Of a DNA stretch of 6,540 bases, positions 1 to 5,890 are shown in pieces. The notes below the pieces were generated by a model. That model did no database searches. It saw only the letters and a list, made by a program, of their open reading frames with translations, and was not told the DNA's origin. The position numbers were made by a program, and so were the translations under genes. The stretch is taken from positions 1 to 6,540 of the forward strand of contig JAFQOM010000192.1 of NCBI GenBank assembly GCA_017403205.1. Reading direction: 5' to 3'. The DNA is from Clostridia bacterium (GTDB lineage: Bacteria > Bacillota_A > Clostridia > Christensenellales > UBA1242). Every line of letters starts with the position of its first letter. Positions within the stretch are counted from its first letter, which is position 1.

Positions 1-19
1 AAAACTAAGGAGAAGACTT

Positions 20-520
20 ATGAAAGTTTTATTAAAGCATAGGGACATTGTAAAAGCTTGCAAAAAAATAGGTAAGGAAATAACAAAAAAATATAAAGAC
101 AAAGAGGTTGTTGTTGTATGTGTGTTAAAGGGGGCGGCTCCATTTCATGCAGAACTTATAAAAAATATAGATTTGCCTATGCAAACGGATTATATTCAAG
201 TAAAAAGCTATGAAGGCACAGAAAGTACTGGTGTTATAACTTTAAAAAAAGATTTGGATATTGATATAGAAAATAAAAATATTGTTATTGTAGAAGATAT
301 TGTTGATACAGGTAATACACTTTTATGGGTAAAACAAACATTAGAAAAAAGAAACCCTGCATCTATTACATTTGTTTCTATGTTAGATAAACCTAGTCGC
401 AGAAAGGTTGATTTTAAACCAGATTATACTGCATTTACAATAGATGATTTGTTTGTTTATGGTTTTGGGTTGGACTTAGATGAAAAATGCCGAAACTTAA
501 AAGATCTTTATGTAAAATAG
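20..520 (+). CDS. hpt: Hypoxanthine (guanine) phosphoribosyltransferase
   Basis: Cytosolic purine-salvage enzyme that joins hypoxanthine or guanine to PRPP, giving IMP or GMP and pyrophosphate. The 166-residue length is close to the family norm (about 180 in most bacteria). Visible motifs are the LKGA pyrophosphate-binding loop (residues 36-39, usually LKGS or LKGA), the flexible-loop SYEGTESTG (63-71), and the PRPP signature VEDIVDTGNTL (91-101) with its acidic pair E92-D93. The purine-binding C-terminal part follows (LDKPSRRKVDF from 122, FVYGFGLD 145-152). The start is supported by a strong Shine-Dalgarno sequence (AAGGAG at 8-13). A terminator follows directly, so the gene is the last of a transcription unit that enters from the left. 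In many Firmicutes hpt follows tilS, but here the upstream gene lies outside the window. Identification is secure; preference for hypoxanthine or guanine cannot be read from sequence. Confidence 0.96.
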   Translation: MKVLLKHRDIVKACKKIGKEITKKYKDKEVVVVCVLKGAAPFHAELIKNIDLPMQTDYIQVKSYEGTESTGVITLKKDLDIDIENKNIVIVEDIVDTGNTLLWVKQTLEKRNPASITFVSMLDKPSRRKVDFKPDYTAFTIDDLFVYGFGLDLDEKCRNLKDLYVK

Positions 521-526
521 TATTTA

Positions 527-565
527 AAAACTAAGTAACCTTACTTAGTTTTATTTTTTATTTTT
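527..565 (+). terminator. Rho-independent terminator after hpt
   Basis: A perfect 12-bp inverted repeat (527-538 with 541-552, arms AAAACTAAGTAA and TTACTTAGTTTT) leaves two central C residues. In practice it is an 11-bp stem with a 4-base loop. A T-rich tail runs to about 565. It begins 6 bases after the hpt stop codon and separates hpt from the lepA promoter. Confidence 0.88.
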
Positions 566-602
566 GTATAGATTTTTAATAAAAAGAACAATTGCTAAAT
601 AC

Positions 603-632
603 TTGCAAATTGTAGTTAAAATAATTTATAAT
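603..632 (+). promoter_or_regulatory. Probable sigma-A type promoter of lepA-hemW
   Basis: A consensus -10 box TATAAT lies at 627-632. A partial -35 box TTGCAA (603-608, 4 of 6 matches to TTGACA) is 18 bases upstream of it. Transcription would start near 639, leaving a leader of about 20 bases before the lepA ATG. The element lies just downstream of the hpt terminator, where a new unit would be expected to begin. The background is AT-rich, so chance -10 matches are common, but the spacing and position agree. Confidence 0.6.
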
Positions 633-661
633 ATATAAGATAATTTAAAGTTAGGTATATT

Positions 662-2458
662 ATGGATAGGCAAAAAAATATTAGAAACTTTTGTATTATA
701 GCGCATATTGATCACGGTAAAAGTACTCTTGCAGACAGACTTATTGAAAAAACAGGAACTTTGTCTTCAAGAGATTTAACTGAGCAAGTTTTAGATAGTA
801 TGGATTTGGAACGTGAGCGTGGTATTACAATAAAATTAACACCAACAAGAATGTTTTATAGTTACGATGGTGAAGAGTATATACTAAATTTAATTGATAC
901 ACCTGGGCACGTTGACTTTACGTATGAAGTATCTAGATCTTTAAAAGCTTGTGAAGGTGCAATACTAGTGGTTGACGCAACACAGGGCGTGCAAGCTCAA
1001 ACATTGGCAAATGTTTATTTGGCACTTGACAATGATTTGGAAATTATACCAGTTATAAACAAAATAGACTTGCCAAGCGCGAGGGTTGATGAAGTAAAAA
1101 GAGAAATTGAAGAAGTTATTGGTATTGATTGTAGCGATGCGCCTCTTATTTCTGCTAAAGAAGGAATTAATATTGAAAGTGTTTTAGAGGCTATTGTTAA
1201 AAAAATTCCTGCCCCAAAAGGCAAAGAAGAAGAACCTTTAAAATCTCTTATTTTTGACAGTTATTACGACAATTTTAAAGGAGCCGTTAGTCTTGTTAGG
1301 GTTTTTGATGGTGATGTGAAGCAAAACTCTAAAATTAAAATGATGAAAACAAACAAGACTTATGATGTAACAGAGGTTGGTGTTTTTTGCCCAAGACCTA
1401 TGGCTACAAAAACTCTAAAAGCGGGTGATGTAGGTTATATTGCAGCCAGCATAAAAAATGTGTCTGAAACAAAAGTGGGCGATACAATAACAAGTGCTGA
1501 AAATCCTACAAAAGAACCACTAAGTGGTTATAAAGATGTAAAACCTATGGTATACTGCGGCGTATTTTTAACGGATGGCGCAAGGTATAATGACTTAAAA
1601 GATGCATTAGAAAAATTAAAACTAAATGATGATTCTATTCAATATTCACCAGAGGTTTCTACGGCGTTGGGTTTTGGCTTTAGATGTGGATTTTTAGGTC
1701 TTTTGCATTTGGAAATTATTACAGAACGTCTTGAAAGGGAATTTAATTTAGATATTATCACAACAGCGCCAAGCGTAAGCTATAATGTGTATAAAACAGA
1801 TGGAAGTATGATAGAGGTGTCTAATCCTGCTTCATTGCCACCTGTTGTTGAAATAGAACAAATTCAAGAGCCTATAGCAAGTGTTTCTATATACACTCCG
1901 CCGACATATGTTGGTAATATTATGGAGTTGTGTCAAGGTAAAAGAGGTGTGTATTTAGATATGCAATATCTTGATGCAAATAGGGTTTTATTAACATATG
2001 AAATACCTTTAAATGAAATTGTTTATGACTTTTTTGACGGGTTAAAATCCAGGTCAAAAGGTTATGCAAGTTTAGATTATGAAATAAATAAATATCAAAA
2101 AAGCGATTTGGTAAAACTAGATATTTTATTAAATCAAGAAAAATGTGATGCATTAAGTATAATTGTTCACAAAGATAGTGCATATGCAAGAGGTAAAAAG
2201 TTGGCAGAAAAACTAAAGGAAGTAATTCCAAGACAGCTGTTTGAACTTCCAATTCAAGCATGTATTGGGTCTAAGGTTATAGCCAGAGAAACTGTTAAAG
2301 CTATGCGCAAAGACGTTTTGGCAAAGTGTTATGGCGGCGATATTTCACGTAAGAGAAAGTTATTAGAAAAACAAAAGGAGGGTAAAAAGAAAATGCGTCA
2401 AATAGGTTCGGTAGAAATACCTAGCGAAGCCTTTATGAGCATTCTTAAACTAGATTAA
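662..2458 (+). CDS. lepA: Elongation factor 4 (LepA), ribosome back-translocating GTPase
   Basis: Translational GTPase that binds the ribosome and is reported to promote back-translocation and to influence initiation and ribosome assembly. The 598 residues match the family length (about 600). GTPase motifs are complete: G1 AHIDHGKST (14-22), G2 region RERGITIK (51-58), G3 DTPGHVDF (79-86, H83 being the catalytic His), G4 NKID (133-136) and G5 SAK (164-166). EF-G-like domains follow ([15 protein letters not shown] and similar stretches). The LepA-specific C-terminal domain ends with [18 protein letters not shown] and [11 protein letters not shown], which dock near the peptidyl-transferase centre. 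The start fits the conserved KNIRNF N-terminus, although the ribosome site is weak (TTAGG at 651-655). The stop codon is one base from the hemW start, so the two genes are almost certainly cotranscribed, as in many Firmicutes. Confidence 0.98.
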   Translation: MDRQKNIRNFCIIAHIDHGKSTLADRLIEKTGTLSSRDLTEQVLDSMDLERERGITIKLTPTRMFYSYDGEEYILNLIDTPGHVDFTYEVSRSLKACEGAILVVDATQGVQAQTLANVYLALDNDLEIIPVINKIDLPSARVDEVKREIEEVIGIDCSDAPLISAKEGINIESVLEAIVKKIPAPKGKEEEPLKSLIFDSYYDNFKGAVSLVRVFDGDVKQNSKIKMMKTNKTYDVTEVGVFCPRPMATKTLKAGDVGYIAASIKNVSETKVGDTITSAENPTKEPLSGYKDVKPMVYCGVFLTDGARYNDLKDALEKLKLNDDSIQYSPEVSTALGFGFRCGFLGLLHLEIITERLEREFNLDIITTAPSVSYNVYKTDGSMIEVSNPASLPPVVEIEQIQEPIASVSIYTPPTYVGNIMELCQGKRGVYLDMQYLDANRVLLTYEIPLNEIVYDFFDGLKSRSKGYASLDYEINKYQKSDLVKLDILLNQEKCDALSIIVHKDSAYARGKKLAEKLKEVIPRQLFELPIQACIGSKVIARETVKAMRKDVLAKCYGGDISRKRKLLEKQKEGKKKMRQIGSVEIPSEAFMSILKLD

Positions 2459-2459
2459 T

Positions 2460-3596
2460 ATGAAAAAATTATCACTTTATATTCATATTCCATTTTGTAC
2501 ACACAAGTGTCAATATTGTAACTTTGTTTCATATTGTAACAGTGAAAATAAAATGGACCCTTACATTAATGCTGTTTGTCAAGAAATTAAAGCAAGGGGC
2601 AAACAATACGGCAAAAGTTATGAGGTAACATCTATTTATATTGGTGGAGGTAGCCCATCTACTTTAAAAGAAGGTCTTATTGCTAAACTTATGACAGAGC
2701 TTAAGAACAATTTTAAAATTATGCAAAATTGCGAGATTAGTGTAGAAACCAATCCGGGCAGCGTTACAGAGAAAAAACTTTTAGAATACAAACTTGTTGG
2801 TGTTAACAGGTTGAGCATTGGTGGCCAAACTTTAAACAATAAAATACTAAAAGTGTTGGGTAGGCAACATACAGTTAAAGATACTGTTTCTGCTATTAAA
2901 CTTGCTAAAAAAATTGGTTTTGAAAACTTAAATGTGGATATGATGTTGGCATTGCCGGGTCAAAAATTAAGCGACGTTAAAAAAATGGCTAAATTTTTAA
3001 TTAAGCACGAAATTCCACATATTTCACCTTACTCACTTATTTTAGAACCATCAACACCGCTTTACAAACTTGTTTCGCAAAATAAAGTTAGTCTTCCAAC
3101 AGAAGACGAAAGTGTTGAAATGTATAATTTAGTTTTTAAAATCTTAACAAAGCATGGTTACGGAAGATATGAGGTTTCAAACTTTTCTTTGCCAGATTAT
3201 GAAAGTAGACATAACTTAAATTATTGGCAAATGGGGGAATATCTTGCGCTTGGTTTGGCGGGTCATTCTTATATGGATAATTATAGATTTGCAAATACTG
3301 ACAACTTAAATGAATATATAGAAAAAATGCAAAAAGGGGAAATTCCTGTTGTTAGCCGTGAAAAAATTAATTTAGCGGAGAAAAAAGACGAAACCATAAT
3401 GTTGGCCCTAAGAACAAGAGAAGGGTTAAACTTAAAAAAGTTTGATACCCAATTTGCTTGTCATTTTATGATGGACAAAAAGAAAGAAATAGAGTTTTTA
3501 ACAAAACATAATTTTATTTCTATCAAAAATGGATATTTAAGGGTTAATGATAATGCTTTTTATGTTTTAAACAGTATTATTGCTAAACTTGTGTAA
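2460..3596 (+). CDS. hemW: Radical SAM protein HemW (heme chaperone; coproporphyrinogen-III-oxidase-like)
   Basis: Radical-SAM protein of the HemN/HemW superfamily. HemW members bind heme and a 4Fe-4S cluster and are thought to deliver heme, rather than oxidise coproporphyrinogen. The cluster motif is C13-x3-C17-x2-C20. It is followed by N21-F22 where true HemN has a fourth Cys two residues after the third, which favours HemW. Other marks are GGGSPS (62-67), ETNPGS (96-101), VNRLSIGGQT (115-124), NVDMMLALPGQ (158-168), HNLNYW (251-256) and LGLAGHSY (264-271). A HemW-type C-terminal domain begins around residue 300. The 378-residue length is normal. The start MKKLSLYIHIPFC is the usual family N-terminus, but no Shine-Dalgarno sequence precedes it, so translational coupling to lepA is inferred. 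No heme-synthesis gene is in the window, so its physiological substrate here is open. Confidence 0.93.
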   Translation: MKKLSLYIHIPFCTHKCQYCNFVSYCNSENKMDPYINAVCQEIKARGKQYGKSYEVTSIYIGGGSPSTLKEGLIAKLMTELKNNFKIMQNCEISVETNPGSVTEKKLLEYKLVGVNRLSIGGQTLNNKILKVLGRQHTVKDTVSAIKLAKKIGFENLNVDMMLALPGQKLSDVKKMAKFLIKHEIPHISPYSLILEPSTPLYKLVSQNKVSLPTEDESVEMYNLVFKILTKHGYGRYEVSNFSLPDYESRHNLNYWQMGEYLALGLAGHSYMDNYRFANTDNLNEYIEKMQKGEIPVVSREKINLAEKKDETIMLALRTREGLNLKKFDTQFACHFMMDKKKEIEFLTKHNFISIKNGYLRVNDNAFYVLNSIIAKLV

Positions 3597-3637
3597 AATA
3601 AAACAAAATAGCACAAAATTTAACAAATATAGCAATT

Positions 3638-3679
3638 AAAAAACACCAAAGATATAGTAAAATCTTTAGGTGTTTTTTT
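3638..3679 (+). terminator. Rho-independent terminator after lepA-hemW
   Basis: A 16-bp stem with a single bulged A at 3668. CACCAAAGAT (3644-3653) pairs with ATCTTT plus GGTG (3662-3667, 3669-3672), and an A-run (3638-3643) pairs with the T-run (3673-3678). The loop is 8 bases (3654-3661). Seven T residues end the element. It closes the operon, so the hrcA-grpE-dnaK-dnaJ genes that often follow hemW in Bacillus-type genomes are not part of this unit. Confidence 0.9.
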
Positions 3680-3851
3680 GTAGAAACGCCTTTAAAAATT
3701 TTTTATTTTTCAACCCTCTTTTATAGTGATTTATGTGTTATTTATTTGGTTAATATGCCTATTTATTAATCAAATTAATTAATATATAATATAATTACAT
3801 AATATAGGACTTTAGTTGATAGGCAAAACTAAACAATAGAGGGTATAAGTG
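3680..3851 (+). promoter_or_regulatory. Leader and putative promoter region of the kinase-like pair
   Basis: Very AT-rich gap with no credible ORF. Two overlapping TATAAT boxes (3785-3790 and 3790-3795) are candidate -10 elements, but no good -35 box sits 16-18 bases upstream, so the start site is uncertain. A dyad ATTAAT-CAA-ATTAAT (3765-3779) lies just upstream of them. A 7-bp inverted repeat (TTTAGTT 3811-3817 with AACTAAA 3827-3833, 9-base loop) lies in the presumed leader. Either could be an operator or a leader hairpin. Short AT-rich dyads also arise by chance here, so this is a low-confidence regulatory call. Confidence 0.35.
3838..3843 (+). promoter_or_regulatory. Ribosome binding site deciding the start of the first kinase-like gene
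   Basis: AGAGGG at 3838-3843 is a moderate Shine-Dalgarno match. It is 5 bases from a GTG at 3849 and 8 bases from an ATG at 3852, and the two codons are adjacent and in frame. The ATG is preferred because of its spacing. It also makes the protein begin M-x-DNGLLK, as in the downstream paralog. Confidence 0.6.
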
Positions 3852-4811
3852 ATGATAGATAACGGATTGTTAAAGCATTATCCACAACTAGCATCTAGTG
3901 ATGGTTTTTTAAAAACAAAAGACCTAGATTTAAAGCCGCTTCCAGTTAGTTTAAAGGGTGTTGCTACACCTTATTTTTATCAATCTAATGTTGTGTGGTA
4001 TAAGCATGAAGATGATGGGGAAATAGAATCTCAAGTATTGCTAAGTCAACTTTACAGTAAATTAGGTTTAAAAAGCGCAATTTATATGCCGGCTGTTGAT
4101 GAGCATGGAGATCACTTAACGATTTCAGATAATGTTGATACTGCAGATAATATTAGTGGTAGAAGATTTTTTAAAAGGCTTTATGAAATTTTTCCAAAAG
4201 AAGTGGTGGATGGAGAGCTTATTAAACGAGTTGCACCAGTTTCTGTTTTAACAAGCGTAGAAAAACCAAATTTAATAACTTTAGATCAAAGTATCCTTTT
4301 TGGAAGTCCAACATTTTTACCACTACTAAAAGATTATTTGAAAAAATATAAACCAGAAGAGTTTGATTTTGTAAGTTTTTTTACAAAAGATGGTATGAGA
4401 GATTTTATAAAAATGCATGTGATGGATACTGGAAGCTGTAATATAGATAGAAATTCATCAAATTTTTATTTTAAAATTGATGGATCTGGCAAAATATGTG
4501 GCATTGAAACTATTGATCATAGTATGAGTAAAAATTATCTTTTAAACGAAGGTTTTAAATATGCAACTTATATTAATTTTTTAGGCCCATTTTCAGAGGC
4601 AACAAGAACAGAAATGGTTGACGAGTTAAGAAATAATGAAACTGTTCAGCAATTTATGCTAAGGCAAGAAATGGCTGAGATTGTTGGTAATGTTGAAGTT
4701 GAAAAAACAGCCCAAGATATAAAACAAGCAACAGGTTTTGAAATAGATACTGAATATGTAGATGGGCTTGCTAGATCTTATGATAGTTTGGCAAATGACT
4801 TGGCAAGATAA
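3852..4811 (+). CDS. HipA/PI4-kinase-like atypical kinase homolog, upstream paralog (possibly degenerate)
   Basis: Unnamed 319-residue protein, probably cytosolic: no signal peptide or membrane segment is seen. Its pattern fits the HipA / type-II PI4-kinase / Fam20-like fold, whose members transfer ATP phosphate to proteins or lipids. Candidate residues are N-lobe K51 (WYKHE), a helix-C region QVLLSQLYSKLGL (61-73), the catalytic loop NIDRNSSN (197-204; D199, N204) and metal-binding D222 in IDHSMS (221-226). It aligns with the next gene over DNGLLK at the N-terminus, the LLSQ...LGLK-A-IY-PA helix-C block, the catalytic loop, and a C-terminal NET...R-E-AE...DIK-TG...ID motif (262-301). It carries about 40 extra residues between roughly 108 and 180. 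Its helix-C position is Gln61 where the paralog has Glu57, and the usual Gly after the metal Asp is missing, so activity may be weak or lost. It lacks the HipA N-terminal subdomain and has no HipB-like neighbour. The substrate is unknown. The fold call is inferred from motifs. Confidence 0.72.
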   Translation: MIDNGLLKHYPQLASSDGFLKTKDLDLKPLPVSLKGVATPYFYQSNVVWYKHEDDGEIESQVLLSQLYSKLGLKSAIYMPAVDEHGDHLTISDNVDTADNISGRRFFKRLYEIFPKEVVDGELIKRVAPVSVLTSVEKPNLITLDQSILFGSPTFLPLLKDYLKKYKPEEFDFVSFFTKDGMRDFIKMHVMDTGSCNIDRNSSNFYFKIDGSGKICGIETIDHSMSKNYLLNEGFKYATYINFLGPFSEATRTEMVDELRNNETVQQFMLRQEMAEIVGNVEVEKTAQDIKQATGFEIDTEYVDGLARSYDSLANDLAR

Positions 4812-4816
4812 GGAGG
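4810..4816 (+). promoter_or_regulatory. Strong ribosome binding site overlapping the upstream stop codon
   Basis: AAGGAGG uses the last two bases of the upstream paralog's TAA and lies 5 bases before the ATG at 4822. It fixes the start at 4822. An in-frame ATG at 4762 would give 20 extra residues, but they overlap the previous gene, lack a ribosome site and do not match the paralog. This site is stronger than that of the upstream gene, so the second protein may be made in excess. Confidence 0.85.
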
Positions 4817-4821
4817 TTTTT

Positions 4822-5682
4822 ATGCAAGATAATGGTTTGTTAAAATATTATAGAGAAAAAGCAGATAAAGCTGGGTTTTTAATTACAGGTGAGTTGCCTT
4901 TTGAAAAAGATCCTGTTGTAAAACTTAAATATAAAATGGAAGGTAGAGATTTTTATATAAAAAGATGTTATCCATTTGATGTTTGTCCTGAAGTTTTGTT
5001 AAGTCAAGTTTTTGCCGCGGCTGGATTAAAAACAGCAATATATTTACCAGCGATAGATGGACAATGTTTTGCTGTTGTTTCAAATGATGTTCAAACAGAT
5101 AATACAATAAAGGGTACTCACTTTTTTGATGTTATAAGAGATAGAATAGCAACTGATACAGAAACAGCTGCTTTTAGTGGCAAAAGCGGAAGTTTGGTGG
5201 ATTACACCAAATATTTGGCGCCAAAAGCAATGCATGACTTAGCGTTGTTTCAGACTTTAGACTTGGCATGTTTTAATGCAGATAGACATGTAGGAAATAT
5301 TTATGCAGATTTAGAAGATCCGTATGATGAATATAGAGCATTAGGTTTTGTAGGCTTTGATTACGGTGCAAGTTTTACATCTTCTGAAACAGATCCAAGG
5401 TTGGTTAAATACTATAATATTTTTGGCACGGGCAGATCTCAAACTTTATTTGATATGCAAAACTTTTTACAACGAAAGGAAGATATCTTAAACTTTTTAA
5501 GAGAAAATGAAACGATAAACACCTTTGCACCAAGACATGAAATTGCAGAAACATTAGCAGGCATAGATACAAGAGGGATTGTTGCAGATATAAAAGAACA
5601 AACCGGCTATGATATAGACAAACATTATGCTGCGAGAATAGAAAGAAGTTTATATCAAACAGCTGAACAGCTTGATCAATAA
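4822..5682 (+). CDS. HipA/PI4-kinase-like atypical kinase homolog, downstream paralog (motifs intact)
   Basis: Unnamed 286-residue paralog of the preceding gene, 10 bases downstream and evidently cotranscribed. It keeps the full set of residues expected in the HipA/PI4KII-type kinase fold: K47 (FYIKR), helix-C Glu E57 in PEVLLSQVFAAAGL (56-69), catalytic loop FNADRHVGN (151-159; D154, N159) and metal-binding D180 in GFDYGAS (178-184). In this superfamily such residues bind ATP-Mg and transfer phosphate to a protein or lipid; the target here cannot be read. A C-terminal block NETINTFAPRHEIAE (229-243) and DIKEQTGYDID (256-266) is shared with the paralog and may define a distinct family. No transmembrane or signal segment is visible. 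Unlike classic HipA toxins it is shorter, lacks the N-terminal HipA subdomain and has no HTH antitoxin partner. Active kinase is an inference; a HipA-fold protein is the best-supported reading. Confidence 0.76.
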   Translation: MQDNGLLKYYREKADKAGFLITGELPFEKDPVVKLKYKMEGRDFYIKRCYPFDVCPEVLLSQVFAAAGLKTAIYLPAIDGQCFAVVSNDVQTDNTIKGTHFFDVIRDRIATDTETAAFSGKSGSLVDYTKYLAPKAMHDLALFQTLDLACFNADRHVGNIYADLEDPYDEYRALGFVGFDYGASFTSSETDPRLVKYYNIFGTGRSQTLFDMQNFLQRKEDILNFLRENETINTFAPRHEIAETLAGIDTRGIVADIKEQTGYDIDKHYAARIERSLYQTAEQLDQ

Positions 5683-5706
5683 TGTATTATAAATTGTTAA
5701 AAATTT

Positions 5707-5784
5707 ACACGCTTATTATATGTTAGGATATTAATATATATTATATCTATTTAATATCAAATATATATATAGGCGTGTTTTTTT
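5707..5784 (+). terminator. Long composite hairpin terminator after the kinase pair
   Basis: ACACGC (5707-5712) pairs with GCGTGT (5773-5778), and seven T residues follow (5778-5784). Pairing continues inward as an AT-rich stem (5713-5724 with 5760-5772, one G-U near the base and a bulge at 5768). After a short internal loop an exact 8-bp inner stem follows (GATATTAA 5727-5734 with TTAATATC 5751-5758). The whole element folds about 72 bases, much longer than the other terminators here, and ends the two-gene operon. Confidence 0.75.
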
Positions 5785-5826
5785 ACAAAAAAAGTGTAAA
5801 AAATTAAAGAATTAGTCTATAACCAT

Positions 5827-5855
5827 TTTACTGTTACAAAAAAAATTGATATACT
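5827..5855 (+). promoter_or_regulatory. Extended -10 promoter of the zinc-ribbon/His gene
   Basis: The -10 box TATACT (5850-5855) is preceded by TGA, giving the extended TGn motif (TG at 5847-5848). A TTTACT -35 box (5827-5832, 4 of 6 matches) is 17 bases upstream. Transcription would start near 5862, about 29 bases before the ATG. Together with the preceding terminator, this indicates that the last gene is an independent unit. Confidence 0.65.
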
Positions 5856-5890
5856 TTCAGTGTAGTATTGCTTAACAAAGGAGAAGGTAT

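Noticed and set aside
1015..1224. Minus-strand ORF of 69 codons inside lepA
   Set aside because: It lies entirely opposite the conserved LepA GTPase domain, has no ribosome site and gives a low-complexity Ser/Leu/Ile protein; a shadow of the coding strand.
1920..2261. Minus-strand ORF of 113 codons inside lepA
   Set aside because: Leu/His-rich translation opposite conserved LepA sequence, with no recognisable family or start signal.
2636..2839. Minus-strand ORF inside hemW
   Set aside because: Opposite the conserved GGGSPS to LSIGGQT region of HemW; a composition artefact.
3849..3851. GTG start one codon before the chosen ATG of the upstream kinase-like gene
   Set aside because: Only 5 bases from the ribosome site. 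The adjacent ATG has better spacing and matches the paralog N-terminus. The difference is one residue.
4762..4821. 20-codon N-terminal extension of the downstream kinase-like gene
   Set aside because: It overlaps the upstream gene out of frame. The strong AAGGAGG lies directly before the ATG at 4822, and the paralog N-terminus aligns only from there.
4925..5107. Minus-strand ORF inside the downstream kinase-like gene
   Set aside because: Short, without a ribosome site, and opposite the helix-C region that matches the paralog.
5683..5890. CRISPR array, tRNA or small ORF in the gap before the last gene
   Set aside because: No spaced direct repeats, no tRNA-like cloverleaf ends and no ORF with a ribosome site. 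The gap is explained by the hairpin terminator and the promoter.
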